This document shows, piece by piece, positions 30,820-41,900 of a stretch of 64,000 nucleotides of DNA. The notes beneath the pieces are model-generated. The model did not search any database. It was not told the origin of the DNA and worked only from the letters and a program-made list of their open reading frames with translations. Positions within the stretch are counted from its first letter, which is position 1. Every line of letters begins with the position of its first letter. Origin of the DNA: Branchipolynoe longqiensis. Its lineage: Eukaryota > Annelida > Polychaeta > Phyllodocida > Polynoidae. Made by a program: the position numbers and the translations under genes. The stretch spans positions 82,328,709 to 82,392,708 of the forward strand of contig CM059190.1 of the NCBI GenBank assembly GCA_030323885.1, in the 5' to 3' direction.

Positions 30820-31327
30820 ATGAAAAAGAAGAAGAAGAAGAAGAAGAAGGAGAAAGATAAGGAGAAAGAGCAGCAGAAAAAGCAGCAGAAGAAGAAGAAG
30901 AAGAAGCAGACCGGAGGAGGAGAAAAAGAAACCGAAGCAGAACCAGAAATAGAAGAAGAAGAAGAAGAAGAAGAAGAAACAGAAGGAGGAGGAAGTGAAG
31001 AATGAGGAGAACAAAAGAAGGAGGAGAAAAGAAGGAGGAGAAAAGAAGAAGACAAAGGAGAAGAAGAAGAAGAAGAAGAAGAAGAAGGAAAAGGATGGGG
31101 AAATGTGGAGGAGAAGGAAGAGGAACACGGGAAGGAGAATGGCTAAATGAAGTAAAGAAGAAGAAATGCAGGAGAAGAATAAGACGAAGAACAAGAACAA
31201 AGAGAAGGAGGAGGAGAAAAGATAGAAGGAGAAGAAGGGTGAGAAGGAAATACTAACAAAAACAAGAAGCTGAAGTTGAAGGAGCAGAAGCAAAAAGGGC
31301 AGAAGAAGAAGAAGAAGAAGAAGAAGG
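30820..31327 (+). repeat. GAA/GAAGAA polypurine tract
   Basis: About 500 bp of almost pure purine on the plus strand, dominated by AAGAAG with GGAGG and AGCAG interruptions. Frames rich in K/E/R (plus) or F/L/S (minus) are low-complexity artefacts. Such tracts can form triplex DNA. Confidence 0.9.
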
Positions 31328-31329
31328 AA

Positions 31330-32430
31330 TGGACTGCATACCATATGGCAACTGCACGGTTGGTATTCAACAAACTACCCACCAATCAACCCACCAGCAA
31401 CTCACCGCCGTCCCTGCTCCACTCTCCAATCCCACAGTAATATAATAATATGGGGTTTTCCCACTCATAAACTCAGTCGAGTATCTTGTCCAAAGTAATT
31501 GAAAGAATCCTACAGCGTACAAGAAGGATATATAAACTAACAACAGTAATGATTGTCTCTCACACACAGTAAGCATTTTCCCCCATTATTCAGTAATGAT
31601 TTCTTTAACTTTAAGACCGAGGCATTTATAAACGACGTTTACATAAACTTAGGATTGAGTGTACCCCTCTGAAAGAGGGTATGGGGTGATCAATGTTGTC
31701 TAAAGATAGTCAAATCTGTTGCGATGAATGTTCAGTTAACGTTAGTCGGCCTACAAAGTTGGTTGCATTCACCTTATGTATGTTATGTCAGCGATTACAA
31801 AAAAAATTGATATATGTGCCGCATACTGAATTATTTTTCAGCTCAACCTCATACATGTACACAATTACTGCTTCATTAATTGTCCAAACAAATGATCAGG
31901 TGGAATAATGGTGAGGGTGAAATTGAGAAGCTTGTTACCAGGTCACTACCAAGTTGTTTATTTCTTCTTCTTCTTGATTTGGGTGTTTTTTTTCTCATGA
32001 GACCTTTTCAAGCCCAAATTCTTACAAAGCTTATCTGGTACATCCCAACTTCAGAAAATCACTAAGGGGTAAACGACCTCACCTGCTCACCATAGACAGC
32101 CCGCTGCCATTGTTGATCTTTCAGTAGATTGCATTATTGTAGTTAATAGATTGACTATGCTAACTTACCTGTTTGGATAGTTGCTCGGACGGCTGAAATA
32201 ATAACAGGGTAGCAGGAGTAAATATGATGTGCCGACCATTGTTAGCTAAAGAAACGCGCGTGACTTTGTGAACAGCACCATAGGAGTTTGCACTGATGTC
32301 TCAATGGCAACAGGTTGGCAATGCTTTTGTGATAGGCCATGTCTTATACATATATGGCCGGTTCCCCCTCCCCCTGATCTGTAAATTGACGCAACATAAA
32401 TAGAAGATAAGGAGAGAAACGTATGCTTCA
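31330..32430. other. Intronic sequence without recognisable features
   Basis: No domain-like frame, SINE head or TIR seen. Confidence 0.5.
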
Positions 32431-32514
32431 ATGTTTAATTCCTTGCTCCCCACCGTGGCATCACAGAATCAAGTGACCTGCCCCCTGACCAGCCGGGTTG
32501 CAGGTAATCTCTTA

Positions 32515-32785
32515 TTGTGGGGGGTGGAGGGAGGGATGGACGACGGAAGAAGGGAGGTGGGGGAGGGAGGTATGGAGGGAGGGAGAGAGGTAGGGGGAGG
32601 GAGGGGAAGGGAGGGGAAGTGAGGGGGGGAGGGGAAGGGAGGGAGGGAAGGAGGAGTGGAGGGAAGGGGGAGGGGGGTGGAGAGAGGGAGAGAGGGAGGG
32701 ACGAGGGAGGGAAGGAGGGAGGGGGAGAGGGAGGGGGAGAGGGAGGGGGAGAGGGAGGGAGAGAGGAAGGGAGGGGGGAGTCGAT
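32515..32785 (+). repeat. GGGAGG polypurine tract
   Basis: Dense GGGA/GGAGGG words on the plus strand with almost no pyrimidines. Many G-runs are spaced for quadruplex formation. Long Pro/Ser frames on the minus strand are shadows. Confidence 0.9.
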
Positions 32786-33278
32786 AAAACCAACGCACTG
32801 ACCATTGTATATTGCATAGTAGGTAAATTTCATTGAATCAAAACTAGTAATTAACTAATGATTGGAATTACCGGGTTTTTTAAAACAAATAACGACCGTT
32901 AACTGTCGAGTATTGTATGCAGGGTCGTGCACTATACACAATCTTGGGGTATAGTTGTATCAATGGTTGAATGGCCAGTAAACAAGGGACAAGGGTGATA
33001 ATAACTGATTTTATTATGACCATCTGAACAAATGAAAAATATGGAGTGAAAACTAACAGAAAGATTTATTTTTGTTAATTAACTGGTTGTTTTCTGAATG
33101 ATGTAGTCCCTTTTGAGGTTATCAATGAGGGGACGGACCACAATCCGCCTGGAGCAAACAGTGTTAGTGTTTTGAGAGAAAACAAAGAAATAAAATGTAT
33201 TTCCTAGTATTAGTATGAGTCATTTTCTGTGGAAAGAAAAGTGGGCGGGTGCAGCTATTTTATTTGCAATCGGAACAA

Positions 33279-33772
33279 CCCGGTGTTGCGGTTTCCGAGG
33301 CAAACCAGTTTGCCAGGGACACACCCATTCAAATGCATTGTGAACAGCCGTGAGCAAATCTTCATACAGACAAAGTCAAATATCTCTCAAATTACACCAC
33401 CTAGAAACAAATCGCTTGGTACACATATAAAAAACATGTTTACCAAAAAGAGTATATTAAATTGATAAGGTTGGGGTTCTGGATTTCTATTAATTTTGAA
33501 TAAAACTAACGTTTTGCACTGCGCATACCGTCAAACTCAAGGCATTGTCAATGGTCGTGAGCAATGTTCATACAGAAAATACAGAAAAAGTCAAATATTT
33601 CTAGAACCACACGACCTAGAAACAAATCGTTTGGTACACATATAGAAAACATCTTTACCAAAAACATTATATTAAATTTATACGGTTAGTGACGATGCTG
33701 TTCGATTTTGACGCATCTGCAGAAGCGATGTGTCCCTGGGAAACTGGTGTGCCTCGGAAACCGCAACACCGG
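33279..33772. mobile_element. 494-bp DNA element with long TIRs, copy 2
   Basis: TIRs CCGGTGTTGCGGTTTCCGAGG and its complement are flanked by AACAA on both sides (33274-33278, 33773-33777). Same length and interior as 4158-4651. Confidence 0.8.
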
Positions 33773-33918
33773 AACAAAATTAAACTGGCTCGTTGTGGAA
33801 GTGATATCTTAGACTGCATTGAGACGTTAATAAGGAAAAGCACGCGAGGCAAATAAATGCATTATTTCCTAAATATGAGACAAGTAGAGAAAAGTGTGGG
33901 GGGTGGGGGATTTGAGGC

Positions 33919-33941
33919 ATGGGGGGGGGGGGGGGGGGGGT
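33919..33941 (+). repeat. Long G homopolymer
   Basis: A run of about 20 consecutive G, with further G-runs in the next 200 bp (about 34127). Confidence 0.85.
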
Positions 33942-34290
33942 GACGAAGGGGAGAAGCCGTGAGGGGGGTGAGTTTAGCTTAAGCGATTTCATTTTGTAAA
34001 TCATACTGGAGGCTCTGTTGATAAGTGGATCATAAAACCACGATGCAAGTACATTTTCTAGCAAACTTGAAGCACGTGAAGAAATAGGGGAGAGATGGCT
34101 GGAAGGTGGGGATGGTCAGAAAAGTAGGGGGGGGGGGGGAGTGCATGAGGAAGGGGACAGCCAAGTATGATATTTAAGGGAGTCAGAGGCGGGGGGCCCT
34201 GAGTATTACTGAGCGAATACAAGTATTATGATTTTCATTGAAAAGACTGAAGCTATGATCTGGCATGCTAGAAACATATGTACTGCAATA

Positions 34291-35192
34291 AGCTTACTAA
34301 GTTTAGTTACAAAATGTTTCACAATCATTCCCCCAATCTTTAGAATGCTGATACATTGTGATTTAAAGCTTACTAAGTTTAGTTACCAATGTTTCACAGT
34401 CATTCTCCCTATCTTTACACTGTTGTAAAATTGTGAGATACAGCTTACTAAGTTTAGTTACAAATGTTTCACAGTCATTCTCCCAATCTTTAGACTGCTG
34501 ATACATTGTGATTTAAAGCTTACTAAATTTAGTTACCAATGTTTCACAGTCATTCTCCCAATCTTTAGACTGTTGTAAAATTGTGATATACAGCTTACTA
34601 AGTTTAGTTACAAATGTTTCACAGTCATTCTCCCAATCTTTAGACTGCTGATACATTGTGATTTAAAGCTTACTAAATTTAGTTACCAATGTTTCACAGT
34701 CATTCTCCCAATCTTTAGACTGTTGTAAAATTGTGATATACAGCTTACTAAGTTTAGTTACAAATGTTTCACAGTCATTCTCCCAATCTTTAGACTGCTG
34801 ATACATTGTGATTTAAAGCTTACTAAATTTAGTTACCAATGTTTCACAGTCATTCTCCCAATCTTTAGACTGTTGTAACATTGTGATATACAGCTTACTA
34901 AGTTTAGTTACAAATGTTTCACAGTCATTCTCCCAATCTTTAGACTGCTGATACATTGTGATTTAAAGCTTACTAAATTTAGTTACCAATGTTTCACAGT
35001 CATTCTCCCAATCTTTAGACTGCTGATACATTGTGAGTTAAAGCTTACTAAATTTAGTTACCAATGTTTCACAGTCATTCTCCCAATCTTTAGACTGTTG
35101 TAAAATTGTGATATACAGCTTACTAAGTTTAGTTACAAATGTTTCACATTCATTCCCCTATCTTTACACTGCTGATACATTGTGATTTAAAC
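34291..35192. repeat. 75-bp satellite organised as a 150-bp dimer
   Basis: Twelve monomers start with AGCTTACTAA at about 75-bp steps. Type a (AAGTTTAGTTACAAATG ... GCTGATACATTG) alternates with type b (AAATTTAGTTACCAATG ... GTTGTAAAATTG), so the true period is 150 bp. The alternation slips at about 34967-35042, where two type-b starts follow each other. Confidence 0.9.
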
Positions 35193-35870
35193 AGCGGCGG
35201 AAGCATGGTTAATTTCAAATGTATTTCAAACAGTTTAATCTGGGACACGCATAAATATAATGTGTGATTAATATGAAACTACTACCTCTGCTTTACACTG
35301 AAAGAGGGCTCACTGGGTTGTTTCCAGAAGTTGTGCTTACTCAGTCACTACAAACAAGCTCAAACCAGACAAACGCCCGCTGGTTGGGTCTTCCTCACGT
35401 ATTATCATCATGCTTATGAGCCCTACACCCAAAAGCCACTTAAGTGTGCTGGGGTCAGGCTGGATGAAAGTTTCACCCATACACAGAGTAGAGGTTAATG
35501 ACAATGTAGTCTAAATATGGGCGAAAATTGCTTTAATATGGAACAGGAAGTGGAATCCCTGGTTCCAATATTTAATGGACACTTATATCGGCACAGAGTT
35601 GGTGAAATGGGAGAGAATGCAAAAATACAAGATGGCGACCACAGAATGCTGTCGATTTCACTTTTAAAGTTATATGATATTTTTCAACTCAAAAGTAGAC
35701 CTAGTAGGTAAATATGAAGATGTATATGAAGAATATATTTTTATTCTTAAATTAAGAATGTACCTGCTGATTTTATATTACCCAGCCCTTTGCTACTTTT
35801 TCTAATAGGTTGTTCAGCAGGTCTGTCTCAGAGACAAGGCTGTGGGAGTAACTACCTAACGAAAAGGGAT
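35193..35870. other. Intronic sequence without recognisable features
   Basis: No exon or repeat seen. Confidence 0.5.
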
Positions 35871-35874
35871 AATC

Positions 35875-36117
35875 AGGGCCCAATTGGGCTTTATCCGGGC
35901 AAACCCATGTGGGCCTACCCATATTGGATCAACGTGGGTCCCAAACTGACTATTCTGCCCTTATCAGACCCACATGGGTCCCATGGATGCAGAGTCTAAA
36001 CCATAAATCAAACAAAATATATAGTGTAACCCATATGGGGCTTACCATGTGGGGCCCACATGGATCCCGTTTGCCAAAACCATATGGGTCCCATATTGTA
36101 ACCCATATGGGCCCGTA
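35875..36117. mobile_element. Foldback-like block of CCCATATGGG words
   Basis: Iterated CCCATRTGGG/GGGTCCCA words on both strands, beginning CAGGGCCCAATTGGGC and ending ACCCATATGGGCCCG. It resembles the other word-iterated foldback elements, but I cannot define a target duplication. Confidence 0.6.
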
Positions 36118-36141
36118 TGTGTGATATTTGTTGTTGGCTGG

Positions 36142-36408
36142 GTAGGGCCAGGGCCGCGTTCAGGGTGTCTCTCGGAGACGTCTCGGAGACACCTCCTTTT
36201 TCAAATAGGAGACAAAAAGCGCCTCGAAAATGGCCGCCGTATTCAGTGGTTTCAGCCAATCACAGCACAGCATTTCTATTGCAAATGGCCGCCACCTATG
36301 GAGGCCACCATTTTCGAGGCAGCCGACAGCTAAATCCATTCAGACTAGCATGACGTCAGGGCCATCTCCGAGGCGCCTCCGAGACGGACCCTGAACGTGG
36401 CCCAGGCC
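36142..36408. mobile_element. Foldback element, CTCCGAGAC-word family
   Basis: TIRs TAGGGCCAGGGCCGCGTTCA and TGAACGTGGCCCAGGCCTA. The interior contains CTCGGAGACGTCTCGGAGAC, CGAGGCGCCTCCGAGAC and AATGGCCGCC words on both strands. It is next to a SINE tail and the E5 donor. Confidence 0.7.
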
Positions 36409-36416
36409 TACTTACT

Positions 36417-36471
36417 CGTCCTGATATGACCTTAGATGTTGTTAGGACGTAAAACAACAACAAACAAACTT
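36417..36471 (+). mobile_element. 5'-truncated family-1 SINE tail
   Basis: GTCCTGATATGACCTTAGATG then AGGACGTAAAACAACAACAA. Only the 3' end is present, and it runs into the E5 splice donor (GTAAGT on the minus strand at 36473-36468). Confidence 0.85.
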
Positions 36472-36473
36472 AC

Positions 36474-36605
36474 TCGTGAGTGGGTGGAAGCACCAGATGT
36501 AATCTGTTACCGGCGACCAGCAGCAGCCTGCCGCCGTGCAGGAAGCCTCCGTGCTGGAAGACGTGCCGCAGTCATAGCGCCCCGTCAGCGAAGTGTGGCA
36601 CACAT
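36474..36605 (-). CDS. E5: fifth trefoil domain
   Basis: The exon is 132 nt, phase 1 to 1. The acceptor ends TCTGTTTCAG at 36606, and the donor is AGTAAGTTTG. The translation is VCHTSLTGRYDCGTSS, EASCTAAGCCWSPVTD, YIWCFHPLT. Six cysteines (C, C, C, CC, C), the R-x-DCG start and the W-C-F end fit a P-type trefoil. It links the trefoil block to the vWA domain. The donor overlaps the end of a SINE tail. Confidence 0.9.
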
Positions 36606-36686
36606 CTGAAACAGAGACCCAGTGGGGAACACCATGAATGCCTTTGTTTTATATCAGCAACGAAAACCACGAAATGTGGCGGCTTG

Positions 36687-36934
36687 AGCTGTATTCACAC
36701 ACGGGCAAAATCTAAAGCGATCTAAAGAAGGCAATTTATATGTGCGCGCATTCACACGGGCTGAGTTTAGATCGGTTCCTGTAGACCACCTAGCGAAGCG
36801 TTTTACATTAAACGATTTATATGAATCGATTCAGCCCTAAAACGCCTCAGCCGCGCATTCACACGGCAAATCTGAGTCAAACTACGCAAGTGGTTTTGCG
36901 TGAGGCGTTTTAACTCGCCCGTGTGAATACAGCT
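36687..36934. mobile_element. Foldback element, AAAGCGATCT-word family, copy 1
   Basis: Termini AGCTGTATTCACACGGGC and GCCCGTGTGAATACAGCT, with TTG on both sides. Interior words are AAGCGATCTA, CGATTTA and AAAACGCCTC. A longer copy lies at 50036-50611. Confidence 0.8.
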
Positions 36935-37189
36935 TTGGATGTGGCTATGAACTGTAGGAAGAGTGCATGTCTCCAACAGACAACGGTGCTGATAGATCAA
37001 TGGTGATCTGGCATAGCAGCTATCCAGGGCACATTGTATTTGTAGGGATACCTTTAACCTGCTCTGAGGTTGTACAATGAAAGATACAAATAATACATGC
37101 TATTCACACGCATGGGCTGTGGCAACGGTCCCACAACCGTAGTGTTCGTCGTCACCATCAGATGTCGCATGCATTGTGAATTTTGTGCA

Positions 37190-37423
37190 ACGCAGCGCAC
37201 CGTAGCGCAATGTAGTGCAACATAGTGAACAATGTACGTCTAACTTATATCTAACATACATCGACGTACGCCTAATGAGCATCGACATAGGTTGACATAC
37301 ATTGACATACCTCGACGTACATAGACGTATGCATAACAAACGCATAACGCATCCCGACGTAGCGGGCAAAAATCACTTACATCAGCGTACGTTTGCGCAG
37401 TGCGTCGTAATGTGACAACCCCT
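37190..37423. mobile_element. Right half of a CATACG-word foldback element
   Basis: Ends GTCGTAATGTGACAACCCC. The left part is rich in GACGTACG/CATCGACG words. The left terminus is missing. Confidence 0.55.
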
Positions 37424-37682
37424 TTAGATATCATAACTGTCCAAAGCACCCGTCTACAAATTCTCTACTAAACATTGACAATTTGGCGAGGAGTTCAGTA
37501 TGCTGGGAGCTGGTAGCAGCAGCTGGAGAGGGTGCGGGGGTGGGGTAAGATAGTACCCTCGATCTGGTCAACTACTGTTTTGTTCTACTCTTTTTCTAGC
37601 TTAAGTTGGGCGAGGTATCAACATATGACTTTGTCTCCATTCCTACAACATTGGGATTCCCATAGTCCATTCAAGTGTGTAA

Positions 37683-38240
37683 AGGCCCTGTCACATTACG
37701 GCGTATGGCGTTAGCGTATGCCGGCGTATGCGGTTTTTGACCCATACACCATCATACGCCGTCATACACCATCATACGCTACGCACGAGGTCCCAGCGGC
37801 ATCTGAAGCGTATGCCCAGCGTCTGCCTAACCTATCCCTAACCTATGCCTAACCTACCCCTAGCCTATGGCGGCGTATTCAAAGCGTATCCCGACCTATG
37901 CGCAGCGTACTGTGATGAGGCTTGACGGTTGTGATTGACAAGTTCAGCGTATGCCCAACCTATGCGTAACCTATGTCGGCATACGCATAGCGTACGTCAA
38001 GCGTATGAGCAGTGTATGAGCAGCGTATGAGCCATACGTCGCCATACGCCGAAAATCTTTGAGCATGCTAACAAAAAATGTGGACGGACGCGCGTATGAC
38101 GGCGTATGACGACGTATGACGGCGTATGCCGGCATATTCGTAGCGTATGCGTAGCATATGCGAAGCGTATGATGGCGTATGACGGCGTATGGGTCGAAAA
38201 TCCATACGCTAACGCCATACGCCGTAGTGTGACACCACTT
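37683..38240. mobile_element. Foldback element, GGCGTATG-word family
   Basis: Left GGCCCTGTCACATTACGGCG and right GCCGTAGTGTGACACCAC. The interior is saturated with CGTATG/CATACG and CCTAACCTATGCC words, including runs of GACGGCGTATGACG. Confidence 0.8.
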
Positions 38241-38281
38241 TTACAGAACATTGGGGGTACGCAAGAGACACCCGGCGGGTG

Positions 38282-38580
38282 TCAATCCAGCATACGCCCA
38301 ACCTATGCCGACATACCCCTAACCTATGCGTAACCTATGCCGGCATATGCATAGCGTATGCCTAGCATATGAGCAGCATATGATCGATACGCTGCCATAC
38401 GCTGAAAATTTTGAGCAAGGAAACAGGCTTGTTGGAGGATCGGTGTATGACGGCATATGACGGCGTATGACGGCGTATGCATAGCGTATGCATTGCGTAT
38501 GGTGGCTTATACCGACGTATACGACGTAAAGGGCTTATGCCGCCGTATGCTCCCGCAAAAAACCCTAATGTGACAGCCCC
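38282..38580. mobile_element. Partial second GGCGTATG-word element
   Basis: Starts inside the element (CATACGCCCAACCTATGCC) and ends CCCTAATGTGACAGCCCC. It directly follows the complete copy. Confidence 0.7.
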
Positions 38581-38671
38581 TTAAGTTAGATATAACTAGC
38601 CACGGCTATGCATTCACTAACTAACCTACCATGCAGCTCCTACCATGCAGCTCTATGACATTACCACCCGT

Positions 38672-39010
38672 ATAGAGAGACCAGACGGGATGGCTGAATC
38701 AGTTGAGCGTCCGTCTCCCGTTTTGGTAGATCTTGGTGTTCGAACCCTGGTTGAGTCAACATGCAATGACTTAAAAATTGATACTTGTTGCTTCCTAGCC
38801 AGGTGCTCTGCATTATTAGGACAAAGTAAGGACTGGTTGGTTCAGTATCAGGATAATGTGATTGAGTGGGATATAATGTCATGGTGTTGGTGGCCTGGTC
38901 TCCCAGTGGGGAAGCACTATAAAGTCGTCATGAGTATGCACTGTCACAAGTCGGTAGGCTACCTGTCCTGATATGACCTTAGATGTTGCCACGACGTAAG
39001 CATCCAACAA
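38672..39010 (+). mobile_element. tRNA-derived SINE (family 1), near full length
   Basis: Head ACGGGATGGCTGAATCAG and TGTTCGAACCC, the whole body and the tail CCTTAGATGTTGCCACGAC. Useful as the plus-strand reference copy. Confidence 0.85.
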
Positions 39011-39331
39011 CAAACTAACCTATGGTATGTAAAGTACAAACCCATATGCAATATTCTACAGCACATGAAGCAATAAACCATACAATGTAATTTATTTAAC
39101 ATATCTTCTCATTCTCATAGGCTACATTATCCCATTTATATTAATATTATGCATTAGCTACATGAAAACAAATTTAAAAAAATAACAAATGACTCTCAGC
39201 ACATATGGCTGGAAGATGAGTGCTGATGATGAATGACATGTTTTGATGAATTAAATGTTTACCAAAAATAATATTAGTCAATGTAGATGTCACCTAAATG
39301 CCAGGTCCCCATGCCTACAAATGATGCAGTT
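39011..39331. other. Intronic AT-rich sequence
   Basis: No feature recognised. Confidence 0.5.
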
Positions 39332-39334
39332 TAA

Positions 39335-39751
39335 AGTGCCTGTCACACTATGCCGGATTGAGCAACGGAGAGAATTTTCTAGTCCGGTGGTGTTCGGGTG
39401 TGATAAGTATATAAATGTATCAAAATGTTTTAAAATGTTGCGATATCGGGTCAAAGGCCACTAGACGAATGAACATTAAACGGACATGAAACATACATGA
39501 ACAGATAGCCAAAGGACGACAAGCAGACTAAACAAACTCAAACTGGACAAGAACCATAGACGCAATCTGGCGGCATCCATTCCAAATTTTGTGCATGCTC
39601 AAAATTTGTAATGGATCGGGCTGGATATCAATGGATATCAACGGATATGCAACAGATATGCAAGGGACACAAACCGGACTTTGCCGGATATCAACAGACT
39701 TTATTCGGTTTGTTTCCGTTTCCCCAACCCCGGTGATGTGTGACAGAGCCT
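39335..39751. mobile_element. Foldback element, GGATATCAAC-word family
   Basis: TIRs AGTGCCTGTCACACTATGCC and GATGTGTGACAGAGCCT are flanked by perfect TAA duplications. Interior words are GGATATCAA, CGGACTTT and ACGGACATG. Confidence 0.8.
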
Positions 39752-40106
39752 TAAACCTTAACCTGAACTGTCCCGAGTTCAACGTTCAAATGTAGGTCAG
39801 TAGGACAGGTGGCGCTGATTCTGACAATAGCTGAAATGAATGCCGTGATCAGCATATTTAGCCAATATTGTGAAAGAACACGGTCAGTAGCCTACGTCTC
39901 GATTTATAACAAATGTATCTTGACCTAAGCTGGTCGTGGTTAGTTTGTACAAGGGGATTTTGCCATTAAGCAGGCATTCTGTAAAAGTACACCTTGGATG
40001 ACTGCACATTTTATAAATGCCAGAAATAAAACAGCAACGACGTGAAGAAAGTCACGTATGAGTTGTTTTCCCACATCTGCCCAAACAACTCCCATGGAGA
40101 GCCTTC

Positions 40107-40362
40107 AAGTTGTATAGTCCGAGCATTTTGAGTTTCTGCCATATTTGTGGCATGAATATGATTGATTAACCATTATGCACTTTCCCACAGAAAGGACAGC
40201 ACATACCACAGCCTTTGATGAGGCAGTTGTGGACCACTGGTACAGTAATTTTATAATGAGTGCATCATTATATAAGTTAAATATATGTAGGATCAAATCT
40301 GAGTAAGTGTTTTGGTTTAGAAAAATGTAGACTTTCATCGGAAGTGCAATTTCAAGAGCTGT
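40107..40362. mobile_element. TTAA-type MITE, copy 3 (diverged)
   Basis: AAGTTGTATAGTCCGAGC at left and CATCGGAAGTGCAATTTC at right. The TTAA flanks have decayed to TTCA. Confidence 0.6.
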
Positions 40363-40479
40363 TTTTCGATACTACTGCATGGTTGTTGAGGAAGGACCAA
40401 AGTTGCGGCTCGACATGTTTACCCATCCCGAAGTGGAGTGCCCCTTGTGGTCCTATATTAATTAAATATAGGTAATTTG

Positions 40480-40985
40480 GTATGCAGGTATTGCAATACC
40501 TCAGGGAGTTTGACGCCACTGCCCTGCAGAGCTGTAAACCACTGCCTTGTGGTACATGTTCTTGACAGAACCAAAGGCTAAGGGAGCAAACCCTGAACAG
40601 AAAACCATGTCACTGTGGTAGCATCAAGGGTGGTTGATGTATGGAACTCCCAACATCTCCCGACCAGCCACTGCAGGGACAAATAGTTTTGCGCCTGTCT
40701 GGACATGTTCTTGCCCGTGTGAAACCTCTATTTGCTCCCCGAGAGAGTGCCGCTCGTAACTTGCAAAAGCCAGCAGCACTTCAACACTTTTGCAGGCAGC
40801 TTTCATGAAATGTAGGTGCCCTCGTCTCCAGTTCAATGATACCATCAAGAGAAACCTGAAGCTGAGAGACATTAAGACCGACTCATGGACATCACTCTCA
40901 CAGCAGAGAGCTAAATGGAGAGCAGCAGTCAAGTAATGAAAGCAGTCTTTGTCGTATTGCGACCGACAGCATGAAGATGATGATA
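40480..40985 (+). repeat. Dispersed repeat with a LINE-derived 3' end, copy 2 (longest)
   Basis: From about 40808 to the stop at 40936 the plus strand reads RCPRLQFNDTIKRNLKLRD then IKTDSWTSLSQQRAKWRAAV and K. This matches the last residues of LINE RTs ('R-W-x-D-x-xK-x-DL...W...A-x-DR-x-WR'). The 5' part (GGGAGTTTGACGCC...) is not obviously coding. It ends in ATGATGAT. Confidence 0.75.
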
Positions 40986-41269
40986 GGTACTTTACTTAAA
41001 AATCACTTTGAACTCATCAACACATAGTTTCCGATGACCAGACTTAGTAGGACTAGTATCCTACATTTATTTCTAATTTGGGTTGCATTGATGTACAGTC
41101 GCTAACAGCCAGATAGGCTCATTTGGGATTAAGTACAACAATAGCAACAGTTTTACTACAGAGACCGTCAGTAGCCCAAAAATAACTCCTCCAGAATATG
41201 TTGTTTCAAGTTATACAAATTATGACTGGTCACATTTGATCTAACAATTGTGAATAAGTGAAGTTATTT

Positions 41270-41900
41270 TGGCCATGTTACATCCCCTTTAAGTATTTTT
41301 CATTCGGCCTGACCTCCAGCAATACAACCGAGTGCTGCACACTCTCAATCATAGAGTATGGAGATGTAATCTACATGGGTGCTAAAACAAGAGCTACTAA
41401 AAAAAACTGCAAATGCTACAAAATAATGCCTAAGAGTAGAGAAACTACACCCCACAAAAGAACTAAAGCAAAGTTACTAGAAAACAGAAGATTAATCCAC
41501 CTAAACACATTATTAGCATATGGATATAGCCAAGATATTAAGCATCTACCCCAACCAATAAGGAACACCAGAGCAAACGATGCACCACTACTAAGGCAGA
41601 CCAGAAGCCAAATCAAAGCCCATGAAAGGAGCACACTGGAAATGGCTGGCAAGGTATGGAACGCACAAACGGTGATGGAAAGACAAATTCCTGACCTAAA
41701 AGCATGCACAAAATATATGTGCAAAATGAAACCAGTTAACTCCAACTAAGCTGCACCACAAAGGGGCATGTGATATGTCACAGCCCACCAACTGGACAGC
41801 CTATGACAGGGAACCCAGAAATATAAAAGCCAGATAACATGTACACCAACAATATAATCAAATCAAATCCAAACAAACATAACCCAACCACCTACTACGT
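41270..41900 (+). pseudogene. 3' end of a CR1/Jockey-like LINE
   Basis: The frame contains IIEYGDVIYMGAKTRATKK, RTTPHKRTKAKLLENRRLI, LLAYGYSQDI and RSTLEMAGKVWNAQT, ending VNSN at 41749. The 'lEYgdviw...R-tt-h-RtkaeLLe...Rr-ihl-tlla' arrangement is the post-RT thumb region seen in these LINEs. The RT core is absent. A 3' UTR with AAATCAAATCCAAACAAAC follows. Confidence 0.7.

Noticed and set aside
30676..31344. Lys/Glu-rich and Phe/Leu-rich frames as coding sequence
   Set aside because: They arise from a polypurine tract open in several frames on both strands; no domain signals.
32435..32833. Pro/Ser-rich minus frames as a proline-rich protein
   Set aside because: Three overlapping frames are open at once because of GGGAGG repeats.
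34291..35192. CRISPR-like array
   Set aside because: Monomers are directly adjacent without unique spacers, and the genome is eukaryotic.
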